Origin: Bombyx mori | Taxonomy: Eukaryota > Arthropoda > Insecta > Lepidoptera > Bombycidae | Length of the DNA: 64,000 bases | Assembly: GCF_030269925.1 (NCBI RefSeq) | Contig: NC_085109.1 | Span: forward strand, 3,906,001 to 3,970,000 | Reading direction: 5' to 3' | Shown here: positions 1 to 12,668 of the stretch, one piece after another | Position numbering within the stretch: the stretch's first letter is position 1 | Layout of the letters: each line of letters starts with the position of its first letter | Made by a program: the position numbers and the translations under genes | The notes under the pieces: model-generated | Told to the model about the DNA's origin: nothing | What the model saw: only the letters and a program-made list of their open reading frames with translations | The model's database searches: none

Positions 1-474
1 GAGTGGACTAAAAGTCCTCATTCGTAACCTTCATCTTTTTGTTCCCAGTGTTATGGTCTAGTGCCGGGGTCAGCTTTCTTACTTAAAATTCTCTATTTTG
101 CCCGGTCATCGGCCTTCTTCTGGGTGAGGTTATTCTCCTTCATATCTGTCATTCATAACCACACTTATTAAATTAGTTTCATCAAATCTTAAATTAGGAT
201 GATCATTCTGAGCGCACGGATTTGTGTCGAACACAGAAGCATGTTGATCAAAACTCGGCAGGCACAGTACTAGAACGTCGTCTTCGACCTTGTTGACGTA
301 CCGACTCCTCACGTTGCCGGAACTGATCATAGTTTCAATGCATCAGTTGTGCATCACGTTTACTTAACACAATAGCTCTTAAGTTTACGACTCAACACAA
401 AATGGTTCATTGTAGAATAATGACACCTTTTTGTAGATATTGGAATTGTATGGACATGAAATATATGCTTTTTA
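1..474. other. No feature recognised
   Basis: Unique-looking AT-rich sequence. The short minus-strand ORF at 130-330 has no recognisable domain, no splice context and no match that I know. Confidence 0.5.
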
Positions 475-690
475 TGGCCCGTTGAGTTTCTCCCTGGATC
501 TTCTCAGTGGGTCGCAATTCCGATTCAGTGGTAGATTCAGCGAAGCACTGCTCTTGCTAGGACTAGTCTACTAGTATAGCAAAGTCTCCAGGCTAAGCCT
601 CGTGAGCTCCCCTACACGTCTGGTGAAGATAGCATAACGCATCGAGGTTACTAGCAATGGGTAGGAAAAAAACGAAAAAAAAAAACCCAC
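475..690 (+). mobile_element. SINE-A copy (3' part)
   Basis: The core TGAGTTTCTC...CTCAGTGGGTCGC, the GGTAGATTCAGCGAAGCACTGC block and the A-rich tail after GGGTAGGAAA are all present, so this is an old, diverged member of the SINE-A family that recurs through the window. The 5' third is missing. Confidence 0.8.
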
Positions 691-2457
691 AAAAACGCTC
701 AACTAAAACATTGTGGAACAGGGGCAGAAAGTAGAATATTCAGAGAATTATGCAATAAGGCGACTCTGTTTCTTCATATTTAAATAATATGTGCATACAT
801 AAATTAAAACAGCTGAGCCAATCAATGACGTTCGTGTTACCGAATTATAAATTTTAATTTATAGCTTATCAATTTCTGTACACTTTATAATGTAATTGGT
901 TGTACAAAAATGTTTTAAATCTCGTACCAGTTCATTGTTAAAAATTGTTTTACACTAAATAATCCAGTAATAGCCGAATATTTTGCCATCTTAATTGAGG
1001 GTTTTCGTTAGTATTTTCCCAGAGTTACATTTTAAATAATCTAGTTTAATGCCCGAAATCTATAGGACTTGTTGATAGATGCCAGAAATTCTGTATGAAC
1101 ATTTTGTTCGTATGATTTAAATCCTTAAGAAATGTATAATGCTTTAACTGTGTTTTTTCTCCGTGATTGATTTAGACAATTTCAATCACTTTATTGGGTG
1201 CAATTGCTTCATTATCTTTTCAAGTAGGTTCTTTCCATCACTAATATAGTTTATTAGCAATAACTTTTGTTCTAGTTTCATTTTTTCTTCTCTGAATGAA
1301 TGGAATGTTGTTAAGGTGGCATGTCGGCTGCTGACTCATTGAACATTGATAATGACAGTCTTTAATCGAATTTTTGGGTCACCAATTAGACAGGTTCGTA
1401 ATTGTTACTGTTGTAATACCATAGATAGGCAGATGAGCAAAGGCAGACCATCTGACACGTGGTAGTCAAATATATAAAATTGAGTATCATACCAATCTAT
1501 AGACAATCACAATAGCCAAATTAAAAGGATGGACAAAGAAACAAATTAAGGTGAACAGACGAGTTCAGAGTCTACTCATTCTACATTTAAAGTATTAGAT
1601 TTATCTTATAAATACCTCAACAGTTTAAGATTCAATTGCTTTGGAATAAAGCCTAAATTTGAAATAAACCAGCGAGCATGATGAAGCCACGGGTGCACGA
1701 GGCAGTGATCACGAAAAAATATAATTTGGAGGGTTCAGTTTTGTACATACTTTTTTAAATTTCTGCAGCATAAAACAATATTTACTCAGACATTTTAAAT
1801 TGAAAATCGGTTGATTTCCAATACCATGCTTTATGAGTTTACCTAATAATTTAGGAGTATACTACTAAATTACATGTTATGATAAACTTTATAAAAATGC
1901 TCCTAGCATTAGGCCTGTGAGTACTTTCACTGTGAATGATTTAAAACAAACAGTAGGTGTGTATATACATATACTCGTAATACTGGCACATTCCGAAGGC
2001 TAACCTACTGTAACGCCTGAGGTGATATCTGGGTTAGGACGGATATGCCTGAGTAGTAGCCCAAATGAAACCATAGAATATCGGTAAATAGAACAGACAA
2101 TGTACATGAAAAATCGGTACAGAACATTTGTATTTCGCATCTAAAGAGAAAGCTGTTTAAACGTAACTAACGTTAATTAGTCGTTAATAATTTTCAAGTG
2201 CTAATAGAAACAGTTCGTGGTACGGCCGTAGTATCATTACATGCCATTTGAAATACACGTTAAACAAGTCCAACTAGGGTTGTTGCTTAAATGAGACTGG
2301 AGTGTTCACGGAATCTATTTCGTCAAGTACCAAACCTAATTATATAATTTCCTTAGCAAAAATAGTATAAAGTGATCGCATGGTTTACTTCGATAAGACT
2401 ATATTTCAAGAAGAATCTTTAAATATTTAGATTAATTAATAACGGCCAAACCAGTAC
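691..2457. other. AT-rich intergenic/intronic DNA, nothing recognised
   Basis: No ORF of note and none of the recurrent repeat families could be recognised. If the exon at 2464-2663 is real, this is its downstream intron. Confidence 0.5.
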
Positions 2458-2463
2458 ACTTAC

Positions 2464-2663
2464 GGCCAAGTGCCAGACCTTCGTCGCCGGTGCGATTTTT
2501 GTTGCGATTCTGGATTTGCGTGCAGCAAAGCCTGCGGAATGAGGCTTTTGGACGGCTTCCGCCTCATCAGTCTATATTCTGGTCGCTCAATCACGCTCTT
2601 GCTAAGTTTTAAAGTTGAGAGTTCACTTTCTGAATTGCACCACAATGATTCCATGGACAACAT
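2464..2663 (-). CDS. Candidate first coding exon of an unidentified gene
   Basis: Read on the minus strand, an ATG at 2663 opens 66 codons and then runs into a strong donor (GCC|GTAAGT; intron starts at 2463), leaving a two-base overhang (phase 2). An in-frame TGA lies three codons upstream of the ATG, so the start is limited to this ATG or the second Met four codons on. The predicted peptide is hydrophilic, rich in Ser and Lys/Arg, begins MLSMESLWCNSESEL and ends in a basic RRRRSGTWP stretch. I do not recognise the family. The CpG-rich segment immediately upstream (2664-3104) looks like its leader and promoter. The exon at 13110-13240 ends in the same phase, so the two could be alternative first exons spliced to one acceptor beyond position 1. 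The overlapping plus-strand ORF has no splice signals and is taken as a shadow. Confidence 0.5.
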
Positions 2664-3130
2664 AATTACTCACTGATTGACGACTAGTACATAATTCGAA
2701 AAAATTCAATACTATATGAGTTTTCTTTTCGTAATGTACGCACTTCAGTAGTTTAGATTAATTCGCTTATCGTTTCAACATTTTCAGCCATTTCCGAATA
2801 AATGAATTTACCGTCAAAATTATTGCGAATATATGTTCATGTTTAAAACTTGTGAGCGACGTTTCGCAACTTCGAGGTTTGGCGGGGAACCTTCTACTTT
2901 GGTGAATCGAGGAGCGAATTTGTATTGCAAAATTTCGGACACACGTAGCCGACCCGAGTGGATTATCGAATAAAATTGCAAGGCTAAGCGATAGTCGACA
3001 CGTTCGTAAATCGTTAAACAAAACGGAAATCTGCGAATAATTACGTGTGAGGCGTTAGTCGCGGATCTGCCGGCTGCCTCCGAACGCGTAGACCGAACGA
3101 CTGACACAAATAAAGGCTCCCTCCATCGAG
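2664..3130 (-). promoter_or_regulatory. Candidate promoter and 5' leader for the 2464-2663 exon
   Basis: This stretch is much richer in CpG and GC than its surroundings between about 2840 and 3130. On the minus strand an arthropod initiator-like TCAGT sits at 3104-3100, with no clear TATA box 25-30 bp upstream. The leader that would follow contains short upstream ORFs (one starting MNIYSQ, one starting MAENVET), both closed before the main ATG. Promoter assignment is inference from composition and position. Confidence 0.35.
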
Positions 3131-3523
3131 CACGGCACCGACGAATGTTCACAAATTGACAACAAAACATGTCTGGTCAAAGTTATCGGAGTGATTACCA
3201 GAAACGGCCACAATAATTCTGGTTCGAATCATGAGAAAAATACGTGACGACCTGGGTTTTCTCTTAGATACCAATGAATGCATTTCTATTATTAAATACA
3301 TGTCTCTGTACGTGTATTAAAGCGTGCGCTACTTTGTTGATAATGCATTTTTCTTATCGCAAGCCGAGTCATGGGAATTTAACTGGGGAATTTCTTTGAA
3401 CTCGTTTATATTTCATGACCTTTCCTTTCATGTCTTATTTTAACAATTTGTAGTATGATCGAGAACTTGGAACGTTTATTTAATCTATACATAGTTGAAG
3501 TAGAAATGTTGGCATTTATTACC
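3131..3523. other. No feature recognised
   Basis: AT-rich DNA between the CpG-rich leader and the mariner element; nothing supportable seen. Confidence 0.5.
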
Positions 3524-4844
3524 TAGTCCAGCCATAAGTTACGATACAAATGCAAATGCATTTTTTAAATGAGTTAATGTAATATTATTAGAATTTATAC
3601 CTAAGCATTTATTGAAGTCTTAGTAAAAAATAAAAAAATAAATTCTATTCGAAATGGCCACCTTTGGCTTTTATACAGGTCTTTAATCTGTTTGGCTACG
3701 AATCTATAGACTTAAGCATTGTTTACAAGCGAAATTTCGGGACTGCTTGCTCCAAAGATTTTTTAAGAGACTCAATGTCGCCGTGTCGTTAGCAGGACAA
3801 GTCCTCTAAAACTGACCATAATTTGAAGTCTAAAGGGTTGAGGTCTGGGCTAGATGTGGGCCAGTCTTCAACTCTTATAAAGTCCGGAACGTTGATTTCA
3901 AGCCAGGCTTGGGTAGTTCGTGGCTTATGACCCGGTGCGGAATCCTGCTGGAAAGACCAAGGCACCAAGGCATATTTTTGAAAAGTGTATCGCTGAGAGA
4001 TTTCAACATGACCCAAGACTGTATCTTGATACACTTTGGCTGAAGTGTCGCGCCTTTTTCACAAAAATGTAGGTAAACGGTAGGCAGCGGCTTGGCTAAA
4101 CGGTAGGCAGCGGCTTGGCTCTGCCCCTGGCATTGCTGACGTCCATGAGCGACGGTAACCACTCACCATCAGGTGGGCCGTATGCTCGTCTGCCTATACG
4201 GCAATAAAAAAAAATATAATAATAATGTAGTTTTGCGACTCCTTAATAAGACACGCCCCACAAAACCATCACTCATGCAGGATAATGACCACGTTGTACC
4301 TTTCCGACCACTTGAGCAGCTTCTTTAGAACGGTGAGCGTACACTTTATCATTTTGCTTATTGTAGTGTTCTTCAATCGAGAATTTTTTTTCATCGGTAA
4401 AGAGGATATTTCTGTGCCTTTCACCTGCCTATCGCGACAGAAGGCGTTTTGATCGATCCACTCTCTTTAATTGTAAAGATTGATTTAGGGCATGTCCTGT
4501 ATATCGACAGAGTCCTGGCGGGAACCTTAATTTCTCGCGATAAAATTTTTTGCTTCCTAATGGGGTTTCGACGAATTCTGGCTTTAACAGCATTAACAGC
4601 CTTTTTAGTTCTAACAGCACGCGGCCGACGGCTTCATACCCAGTTTGTGCACGACGATCACTGCAATCCCATTTTCTTTAACACCAAATTCCATAGTGTA
4701 ATTTGATAATGAACACGAAAAAATATGTGAAATGGCGCAAAATCGAAAGAGGTTTTTAAAATAATATACGTGTTCCAAATTTAAAATAATTAAAAAGTTA
4801 AAAAAAGAAAAGTTTTTATGTAACAGTATTTATGGCCAGACTAG
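3524..4844 (-). mobile_element. Mariner (DD37D-type) transposon, decayed
   Basis: Terminal inverted repeats related to CTAGTCTGGCCATAA bound the element, and a broken transposase reads on the minus strand. Recognisable parts are WSFQQDSAPGH (second catalytic Asp) and SSPDLNPLD (third Asp), with 37 residues between the two Asp residues. That is the spacing of the maT/DD37D group of Tc1/mariner elements, which is known in Bombyx. The reading frame is split over several ORFs (3789-4034, 3875-4162, 4429-4620) and is interrupted by a LINE 3' fragment at 4076-4212, so the copy is dead. It is a relative of the element at 20062-21370, which has near-matching ends. Confidence 0.85.
4076..4212 (+). mobile_element. 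LINE 3'-end fragment (LINE-C) nested in the mariner
   Basis: This carries the recurrent block GGCAGCGGCTTGGCTCTGCC...GGTGGGCCGTATGCTCGTC followed by GCAATAAAAAA. At its 5' end a unit of about 23 bp containing GGCAGCGGCTTGGCT is repeated twice in tandem. The longer relative at 33548-33824 shows that this is the very end of a LINE ORF2 plus its tail. Insertion within the transposase makes it younger than the mariner. Confidence 0.8.
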
Positions 4845-4977
4845 TTAGACTTATGTTATATGTACTTATGTTTATTAATTGTGGTAATAATAAATTAATG
4901 ATTAACGATTCAAAATATCTTAAATATGAGAAAGCTGTATGCTCGTCTTCCTAAAAGCAGACGTTGACTATTGAGCA

Positions 4978-5392
4978 ATTTTATTTATTGCTTAATTGGT
5001 TGGACGAGCTCTCGGCCCAGTTTGTGTGAAATGGTTACCGGAGTCCATAGACATCTAGAACGTAATTATCCCAACCCACTTTGAGACATGAGTTTAAGGT
5101 CTTAATTTTTACAGTACAATAGCTACCCAACTCTTCAACCGAAAAGAACCTACCTACCTACCTACCTGCACAGACAAGACGTCTTACCACCAGTAATTAC
5201 GCAAATTATAATTTTACGGGTTTGATTTTTATTACACGATGCTATTCCCTTACCGTGAACGTCAATCGTGAACATTCGTTAAGTACGTATTTCATTAGAA
5301 AAATTGGTACTTGCCTACGATAATCGAACACCGGTGCTCCGCTTGATACGAATGCATCTGGCGTCATATTCTCTGGGCCACGAAAGTTATTT
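4978..5392 (-). mobile_element. SINE-B copy, near full length, diverged
   Basis: The minus-strand copy retains the A-rich tail end, the internal block and the tRNA-like head region near 5300-5390 (a B-box-like TTCGA and a GGCC motif). It has many substitutions and an expanded CCTA run near 5148-5166. Confidence 0.75.
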
Positions 5393-5994
5393 CATTCGTA
5401 TCATCAAGCCATCTCATCTCACAGATTAGTCACGTGCGATATTGTTCCAGAGATTCAACATCCAAAGACCAACAAATTACTATATCTTGTGATACCCTTA
5501 ATTAATACGGGAGGGCAATAATAAGATTCCATTGTTCGATTCCTGCACTTTCCGTTCATAATTTAATATATCTCAATAAAAACGAATAGGAAGTGTTTCG
5601 TAACAAATGCCTGTGAATGAAATTGCAACTTTTCAAATGTGCAGTGAAAGGTTTGAAGAAATGACTAACCGTCCTTAGACCGGAACGAATTATCACTGTG
5701 GCGGCAGATTTAGAAAGGACTTTGGTCATGTTAGACTTTATGGCCTTGATCTTGTCTGCCTAATTAGAGTTCAGTAGATTGTGTGAATATAACCAGTCTT
5801 CGATCTTCGACTAACTGTTGTTTTACTGGTGACTCGAAGCTTTGACCAAAGTTTGTCCTTTTTAAGACAAATCAATTAATTTCGGAGGGGTATGAATGGC
5901 AATATAGTCACTTCAACGTCTTATTATCTCTCAATAAACTAATTGTCGTGAGGTTTCCGAGGCCCAATATCTGCGAATGAAATATTCATTCGAG
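5393..5994. other. No feature recognised
   Basis: Unique AT-rich sequence with no supportable gene or repeat. Confidence 0.5.
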
Positions 5995-6240
5995 AATTAC
6001 TGGTGGTAGGACCTCTTGTGAGTCCGCACAGGTAGGTACCACCACCCCGCATATTTCTGCCGTGAAACAGTAATGCGTTTCGGTTTGAAGGGTAGGGCAG
6101 CCGTTGTAACTATACTGAGACCTTAGAACTTATCTCGAGGTATCGGTGGCGCATTTACGTTGTAGATGTCTATGGGCTCCAGTAACCACTTAACACCAGG
6201 TGGGCTGTGAGCTCGTCCACTCGTCTAAGCAAAAAAAAAA
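5995..6240 (+). mobile_element. SINE-B copy, 5'-truncated
   Basis: It starts at the GGTGGTAGGACCTCTTGTG block and runs to CATCTAAGC-like sequence plus an A-run. The tRNA-like head is missing. This truncation point recurs at many SINE-B copies in the window. Confidence 0.9.
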
Positions 6241-7045
6241 AGAATTTAATAATACTGTAGTGATAAATATCGCCAAATTAAATGGGCTCTTACAAACAAT
6301 AATAATTATATTCGCTATTCGTCTATTGAACAAACAGTTACTTAGAGAAGGAGCTTCAATTTGTAGTACTGTCTATTACGTACAAAATATTGTTTCTTAA
6401 ATTGTATTTTTCTCGAATCTAGAATGAAAGTCACCGACCCGTCGACAGCGACCTCGAATGGGAGCGTTAATTTCACACGCTACGCTTACTGAAAATTTAA
6501 TTAAACGTTCCATTGTAATCGATCCTCATAGTCTAACCTTATGAGCTCTAACATTGTGTTGTTTAGTTTCATAATTTACAACAACAAACATTGAGCACAT
6601 GTCGTTTAAATTTTATTGTTCACGTTCGTTTGTATTCATTGTTTCCGTTAATTTTTTTTAACGATTTAAGACACGTCTAACGTTAGATGCAGAACTACCT
6701 CACACTATAAGATAAACAAAAGATTTGTATGTTCTTGAAAAATTAGGAGCATTTTGCCCAATGAAGAATTGCGGAAAGCGGAATTGGTATGGTATTTTTT
6801 TTGGGATGATGGGTCCCGCCGTCCTCTCCAGCTTCGCCACGGTAGCTGCTTCACCAAATAGCAAACCCCTGGTTTATTGCCTATAATGCCAATATGACGC
6901 TTTTTTTTTTAAATATAAATCACCCATTCACTTGTCTATCTCTCTCTATCTCGAACGATAGAACAACAGTCCGTTAAGCTTCCAATGATGTGCAGGATCT
7001 CCAGGGTCGGTTGGTAGAAATGTTATATAAGTAGAATACGCATAG
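6241..7045. other. No gene recognised
   Basis: Mostly AT-rich. A GC-richer stretch at 6810-6900 looks like a fragment of another dispersed repeat that I cannot name. Confidence 0.45.
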
Positions 7046-7270
7046 AAGCTTTTGCGCGGATAGGTACCATCACCCTGCCTCTTCTGACTTCTGCCGTGAA
7101 GCAGTAATGCGTTTCGGTTTGAAGGGTGGGGTAGCCGTTGTAACTATACTTGAGACCTTAGAACTTATATCTCAAGGTGGGTGGCGCATTTACGTTGTAG
7201 ATGTCTATGGGCTTCAGTAACCACTTATCAGATGGGACGTGAGCTCGTGCACCGATCTAAGAAAAAAAAA
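7046..7270 (+). mobile_element. SINE-B copy, 5'-truncated
   Basis: The internal block GTGAAGCAGTAATGCGTTTC through the GAGCTCG and A-rich tail is present; the start is worn and the head absent. Confidence 0.85.
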
Positions 7271-7515
7271 GTACAGGCAAAAACGTGTAATATACGCCCA
7301 GACTTAATAGTCAGTGAGAGCTCTTAATTAGATCCGCAATCTATTTCTTTAGTACAGCTTGCTCCGATTTCTAAAATTAAGCGCGTACTGGTCAAATGTC
7401 ATTGTCCTGTAATCGTCACATTTCTTTTAGGTCACTTTTTATCTGATTGTGAGTCCAGCATTTTACCAATTTCATGGGTACAACAGTTAAGCGACTGTCT
7501 ATCGCTGAGTACCTA

Positions 7516-9248
7516 TTGGTAGTTTTCCAATTACAGCATAAGAGCGCATTATGCAGCATAATGCTCAACGTTGAATGTTCCAACTACAGCAACGCTTCGC
7601 ACAATCGAGCACTCTCAAAAGTAATGCTCTCGCGTGATACTCGCAATCGATAACGACTCAGTGACAGAAAATTGACAAGTGTTTTTTCTTTAAGTTGGCA
7701 TTGATCGAAATTTTGTTTATATTATCGTTAGTAATATTATTGAATGTTGAAAAAAAATGTAAGGCTTTCGTTTCGTCGTAGTTTCTTAGAAATTTCTTCC
7801 TATTCGTACACTCTTGACAGAGTGGTCGTGGTCATGCATCAGTCGGATCCTGCGATACCGATGCTCTCGCGATGCGACGCCATGTGGCACGATGTTTCGC
7901 AGAGTGAGAGCAAGCATTTATGTTGGAGTGAGTAACAGATTTTATGAGGTCGGTCCATCGTGTTGGAGATCGTCCGCGAGATCTTTTGCCCTCGACTTTC
8001 CCTTGCACCACCAACCGCTCAATGGAGTCCTCATTACGAGTGATGTGCCCGAAGAATTTGAGGATTCGTAATTGGACTGTTGACGATAGTCTCTCCTTGA
8101 TGTTGAGCTCTTTCAGGATCGAAATGTTGGTACGGTGCGCGGTCCACGGAATTCTGAGGAGACGTCTCCAACACCACATTTCTAGTGCGTCGATCTTACG
8201 ACGGTCTTGCATCCTCAGCGTCCACGTCTCAGCCCCATACAGAAAGATTGGAAAGACCAGGCATCTCATTAACCGAACTTTTGTATTTTTGGTTATTCTG
8301 CGGTCTCTCCAAATCTTTGTTAGCCTCTCAACTGAGGATCTTGTCACGGCGCAACGTCTTCGGATCTCATCTTCGCAGCCTCCAGCGTTGGTGATAGTGG
8401 AGCCTAGATATACATAGCTATTAACTACCTCGCATCCCGCTATATGTTGAACTTCCGGTTGGTTGATGTTAGCACGATCTACGATCATCATTTTGGTCTT
8501 ATCACGATTGATCGCAAGTCCAAAATCCAACGCTGTAGTCTCCAGCCGGCGAAGAAGCACCTCGATTTCGTCTCTGGTTGACGCCAAGAGGGTAGTATCA
8601 TCGGCGTATCTCAAGTTTGATATTTTCCGACCACCAACGGATATTCCTTTATCCCAATCTTCAAGAACTATCCGCATTATATACTCTGTGTATATATTAA
8701 ATAAAAGAGGAGATAGTATGCAGCCCTGCCTAACGCCTGCCTGTGTGCTGAAGCGTTCGGAGTCAATACTGTCAACACGAACAGCGGCCGTGCGATCTTC
8801 GTACAGACGTCTGATGGTGTGTACAAGATGTTGCGGTACACCCATTTCCGTCAGTACCAACCACAGCTTCCACCACTTGACGGTATCAAAAGCCTTTCGG
8901 AAATCCACGAAGCACACATATAGGCTAATATTAAATTCTCTGGCCTTTTCTACAATTTGCCGCATTACGAGTAGTTGCTCTCTTGTGCCTCGACCTTTTA
9001 CAAAACCTGCTTGCTCGGGGGCGATCTCTCGGGACAAGTAACCTTGGAGCCTCGTGTTAATTATGTGCAGCATGACTTTACTGGCGTGGGATTATCTTAG
9101 AAATAATCAATGTTAATTAAAACTGTGCTAACTTAGCGCACTCTGCTGATGCATTTGAAAACTAATCCACGTTCCAATTAAGCTTCAGCATAATTCGGCA
9201 TTGTGCGTCACTGAGTCGCATTATGCTCTGTAATTGGAAAACTACCAA
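7516..9248. mobile_element. TIR element carrying a nested RTE LINE
   Basis: A perfect inverted repeat of about 21 bp, beginning TTGGTAGTTTTCCAATTA, sits at 7516-7536 and again (reverse complement) at 9228-9248. Both outer sides are flanked by TA, as expected for a TA target duplication. A second inverted match (GACTCAGTGAC) lies further in on both sides. The outer 230 bp on the left and 150 bp on the right are non-coding, and the middle is filled by a truncated RTE fragment. I read this as a non-autonomous TA-targeting MITE into which the LINE jumped. The alternative, a composite unit moved as a whole, cannot be excluded. Confidence 0.7.
7832..9093 (-). pseudogene. 5'-truncated RTE-type LINE reverse transcriptase
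   Basis: An open reading frame of 413 codons (ATG at 9073, stop at 7832) encodes the C-terminal part of an RTE/BovB-like reverse transcriptase. Motifs visible are EQAGFVKGRGTREQ, the FVDFRKAFD block with the first catalytic Asp, GVRQGCILSP, LRYADD with the catalytic YADD, and a C-terminal MWCWRRLLRIPW segment typical of the clade. Homology begins a few codons before the ATG (HASKV, about 9093), so the endonuclease domain and fingers are absent. The remaining frame has no stop. Compared with the element at 58541 it is a related but clearly different subfamily. Confidence 0.9.
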
Positions 9249-9765
9249 TATTTGAGAATCTTCATTTATGAAGGACTTGTCATGGCATTCGAGAAAGATG
9301 ATGCAGGCTAGTTTAATTCAGAACCGATAAGTACGTGAAAAACCAATATTTTCTCTGAAAATTATGATTATGATCGAGCCCAGTGGTTCGTTTGGCTTTT
9401 TCGATTGGTTTTCTTCTATAGAGCAAAACAGAAACTAAATTGCTGATATTTAAGATCCCAGACTAATTTAAGCCGTATTCCATAGGAATTTTGCCGAGGA
9501 TAGGCAATTCTTACAAGATAAACTGTCTTAGCCTTCGTAATGATTTCGGAACTCTATTCGAAATGTCCCCACTATGAATCATAACGCTCGCAACGCTTGC
9601 AGGGATTGAAATTGCGACGCCATAGCTTTCCCCACATCGAAGTAAATGTTCATTGAAGTATATGTACAAATTGACACAATGGAGAAATTACATTGCGGAT
9701 ATAATAAAACGAAAGCTCTCGAATTTGTAATTGCGTCATTTTCAGTGTAAAGTATGTGAATTGTT
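9249..9765. other. No feature recognised
   Basis: Unique-looking sequence; no supportable gene. Confidence 0.5.
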
Positions 9766-9882
9766 AGCCTTTTTTATTGCATTTGTAGGCAGAGCATACA
9801 GCCCACTCGATGGTGAGCGGTTACAGTCGCTCGTGGACTTTGGCAATACCACGGGCAGAGCTAAGCCGCTGCCTACCGATAT
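9766..9882 (-). mobile_element. LINE-C 3'-end fragment
   Basis: A diverged minus-strand copy of the GGCAGCGGCTTGGCTCTGCC block with its GCAATAAAAAA-type tail (tail at the low-coordinate side). Confidence 0.75.
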
Positions 9883-12668
9883 TGAGCCTATTTCTGTAAA
9901 GGATTGTTCATTTCTTTGCTTAGATGATGGGATAGCTATTAAATGCTTCAATGGGACAGGTAGCTAGCTATGTAGATTATGGTTTTTGTTCTAAGCCCCC
10001 CTAGTTCTATCCACTTCACAAGTGTTTCAACCTCGAGCTGTCACCGATATTAGGTCAGTCTCGTTTGCTTTTGCCATAACTACTTCTTCATCATAATTAA
10101 AATTACTAATATAGTTTAATCTCGCATTTATTATTTACTTTTTTATTATTATAGAAAATTCCATTGTCATTAGAATATTATACTGACTACTGTTTCAGTT
10201 TCCATAAAAAATATTTATTGTCATTTATGTTTCTTTGTACACAAAAACAACTATTATAACAATATAGATTTTCGTTATTCATAGATATGTATGTATACAA
10301 TTAAAATTATTCAGTCAGTCATCTCTGACCACGAAAACTGTAAAGAATTTGATAAAAAATGCAACATTAATTTTATAAAAGCATATTAATATGACTAATT
10401 ACCCTATCTCGTTTTAAGCAACTAGGTAGTTTTTCTTTTTAATGCCTGTGTGTATTAGCTCCCCACTTTGCCCTGTTACTGTTCTATTCATGATAAACAA
10501 GCCTAAGCGAATTTATAGCATAATTGAAGGGGTAATTAATATTGCAGAATAATTAAACTTAGAAGTGATGATGTTCAAGAATTGCTGGATTCAAATAATC
10601 AACTAAGATAACAAATAAATAATCAATTGAGGAACTAATGGAAATGCATAGCGAAAATGAGCCAGTCATTGAACAAACTGATTCATTAGACCCAGTTAAA
10701 TAAGAAAATCAAATGATGATTGCCTGCCAACTTAACAGAAGCGTTACCAATTTTAGAAATATAGGCTCCAATAAAGCATGTTTCTACTACAACTTGGAGA
10801 ATAAGAAAGTTACTGACATGCTGTGAAGGATTTTTTTCTAATGACGAATAACTTAACTCATCAGGACAGACAAAACAAATATTATTAGATTATATAAAAC
10901 CTTCAGACTTCCAAAGAGCATCAGTTTACATTGTTTATTTTCTAAAATTTTACTACACATGTTTCTTCTAAATCATTGTTATCTTTAGACTCCTGTGTCG
11001 AACTACGCAAATTTGACATACACTATTATCACTATGTCTGACTAAGGTATTACTGTAATACCATGAGTTTTCATCTTCATAATAAGAGGATCCCAATAAG
11101 GTATTATTCTAACAATAGTATCTAATCTAAGGTCTCTAGAAAAAAAAAGTTTTTCAATACTGGCCTTGTTAATTTTATTTTTTATTTTGCTGCTGCACAA
11201 ATGAGAAGCACCATCTAACAAGCATTGCAATATCTAGCCTTGAAATTCAATTAACAATGCAATTTATTAATGAAGTGAAGTGTCACAGAAAAATGGATCA
11301 ATGTTAATGTTTTATAAATTGTTGTTAATTTTCTGACTGTAGTTTTTTCCGCATAGTCTAAGTTGATTAACTCTAGTGCACTCTGCGTTGTATTTCCAGT
11401 TTCCTACTAACAATAAATTAGTCGGTGAAACAATGTTTATATTTTGTGAGAAATAATAACATAAAAATGACAATGTTGCTTTACATGTATCTGTATTTTA
11501 ACTAGTTCATTTTAATTTCCGTTTTTACGATTATTTTTAGTTTGTATGTTCTGTGCTAGTACAGTGTTAATCTCTGCAAAAGCTTCTGTAATAAATGAAT
11601 ACATTTTTTATCTTATTATTTAACATACACACGCAATACTCTTATATCAAACTCGACCTTACCTTTCTTCTTCTTCAATAGTTTCCTTACTGGGGCCAGC
11701 ATGTTTCGAATTGTAATGTTTACATTTGTTATTCATGTTCGTAGCACAATAACGTCTATTTAGGCATTAAAATACAAGTAATGGTCATAATATTTATGAC
11801 CTGTATAATCATTAAGCGCATTATACATCGTCTTAAACTATTAATTAGAGCAGATCAGTACAAAAATCTCGCAATTATATTTGTTTTCCCTAAATTCATT
11901 TCAATGTTGAGGTTATTTTTCCTTTAAATTTTGGCACTAAGAGCGTTTTGTTCTGACGTTGACGTTTTCATTCCTGAATTGTGATAGGTAGGTAGAGGGT
12001 GTTTGAAAAATAAAGTTAATCTATGATTGTTCTACTTTCAAGGTTAATTATTATTTTACAAAAAGATTGCTTGGTTTTATTAGGTAAATTTAAAGGAAAG
12101 CCAGTTTTTTTCCTGGTAATTCCGAACGAATTAAATGTTTATCGAATTTTACATTTAAACCATTCTAGAAGAAAAAACAGAAGGGATACGTGACTGTGGT
12201 ATGGTATAGTAGGTATTGTATGAACATTTATGAACATTTACATTCATAGAAATATGTACGGTACTGTTTTACTCTTTATAAAAGATTCTTTAAAATTAAT
12301 TTAAAATTATTTTTGGATTGTTTTTGATCTGTTAACAACACATTGTGTGAAACACTCATATAAAAAAATTACAATCTGGTTAGTTTTGTTATTAAGAAAC
12401 TTCTCTTGTATTAATGTCAATAGTGCAGACATATACCGGTTCTACTAAACCGAATTCTATAAAAATTTTGAGATTGTCTTAAATGAAAAAAGACGAAGCA
12501 GAAAAGTCATCCCGTTATTTTTAATTTGAAATCGTATAATATGATCTAGGGACAAAAAGAGATACTATTACGTCTATAATTCTAGTAATTGTCTTTGTAG
12601 TTGTTCTTTAATGTAGGCAATAATTGTAGTTACGGTATAATTAGGATCATTTATTGATGATTTTGATT
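9883..12668. other. AT-rich region without a recognisable gene
   Basis: Stop-rich in all frames. Weak, broken ORF-like stretches around 10560-10760 and the minus-strand 62-codon ORF at 11042-11230 may be remnants of an unidentified transposon, but no motif supports this. If the exon at 13110 is real, this is intron. Confidence 0.4.

Noticed and set aside
2470..2676. Plus-strand 68-codon ORF rich in Cys.
   Set aside because: It is the complement of the minus-strand candidate exon, lacks splice signals and has no CpG-rich leader on its side.
7944..9041. Long plus-strand ORFs (157 and 192 codons).
   Set aside because: They are antisense shadows of the RTE reverse transcriptase fragment.
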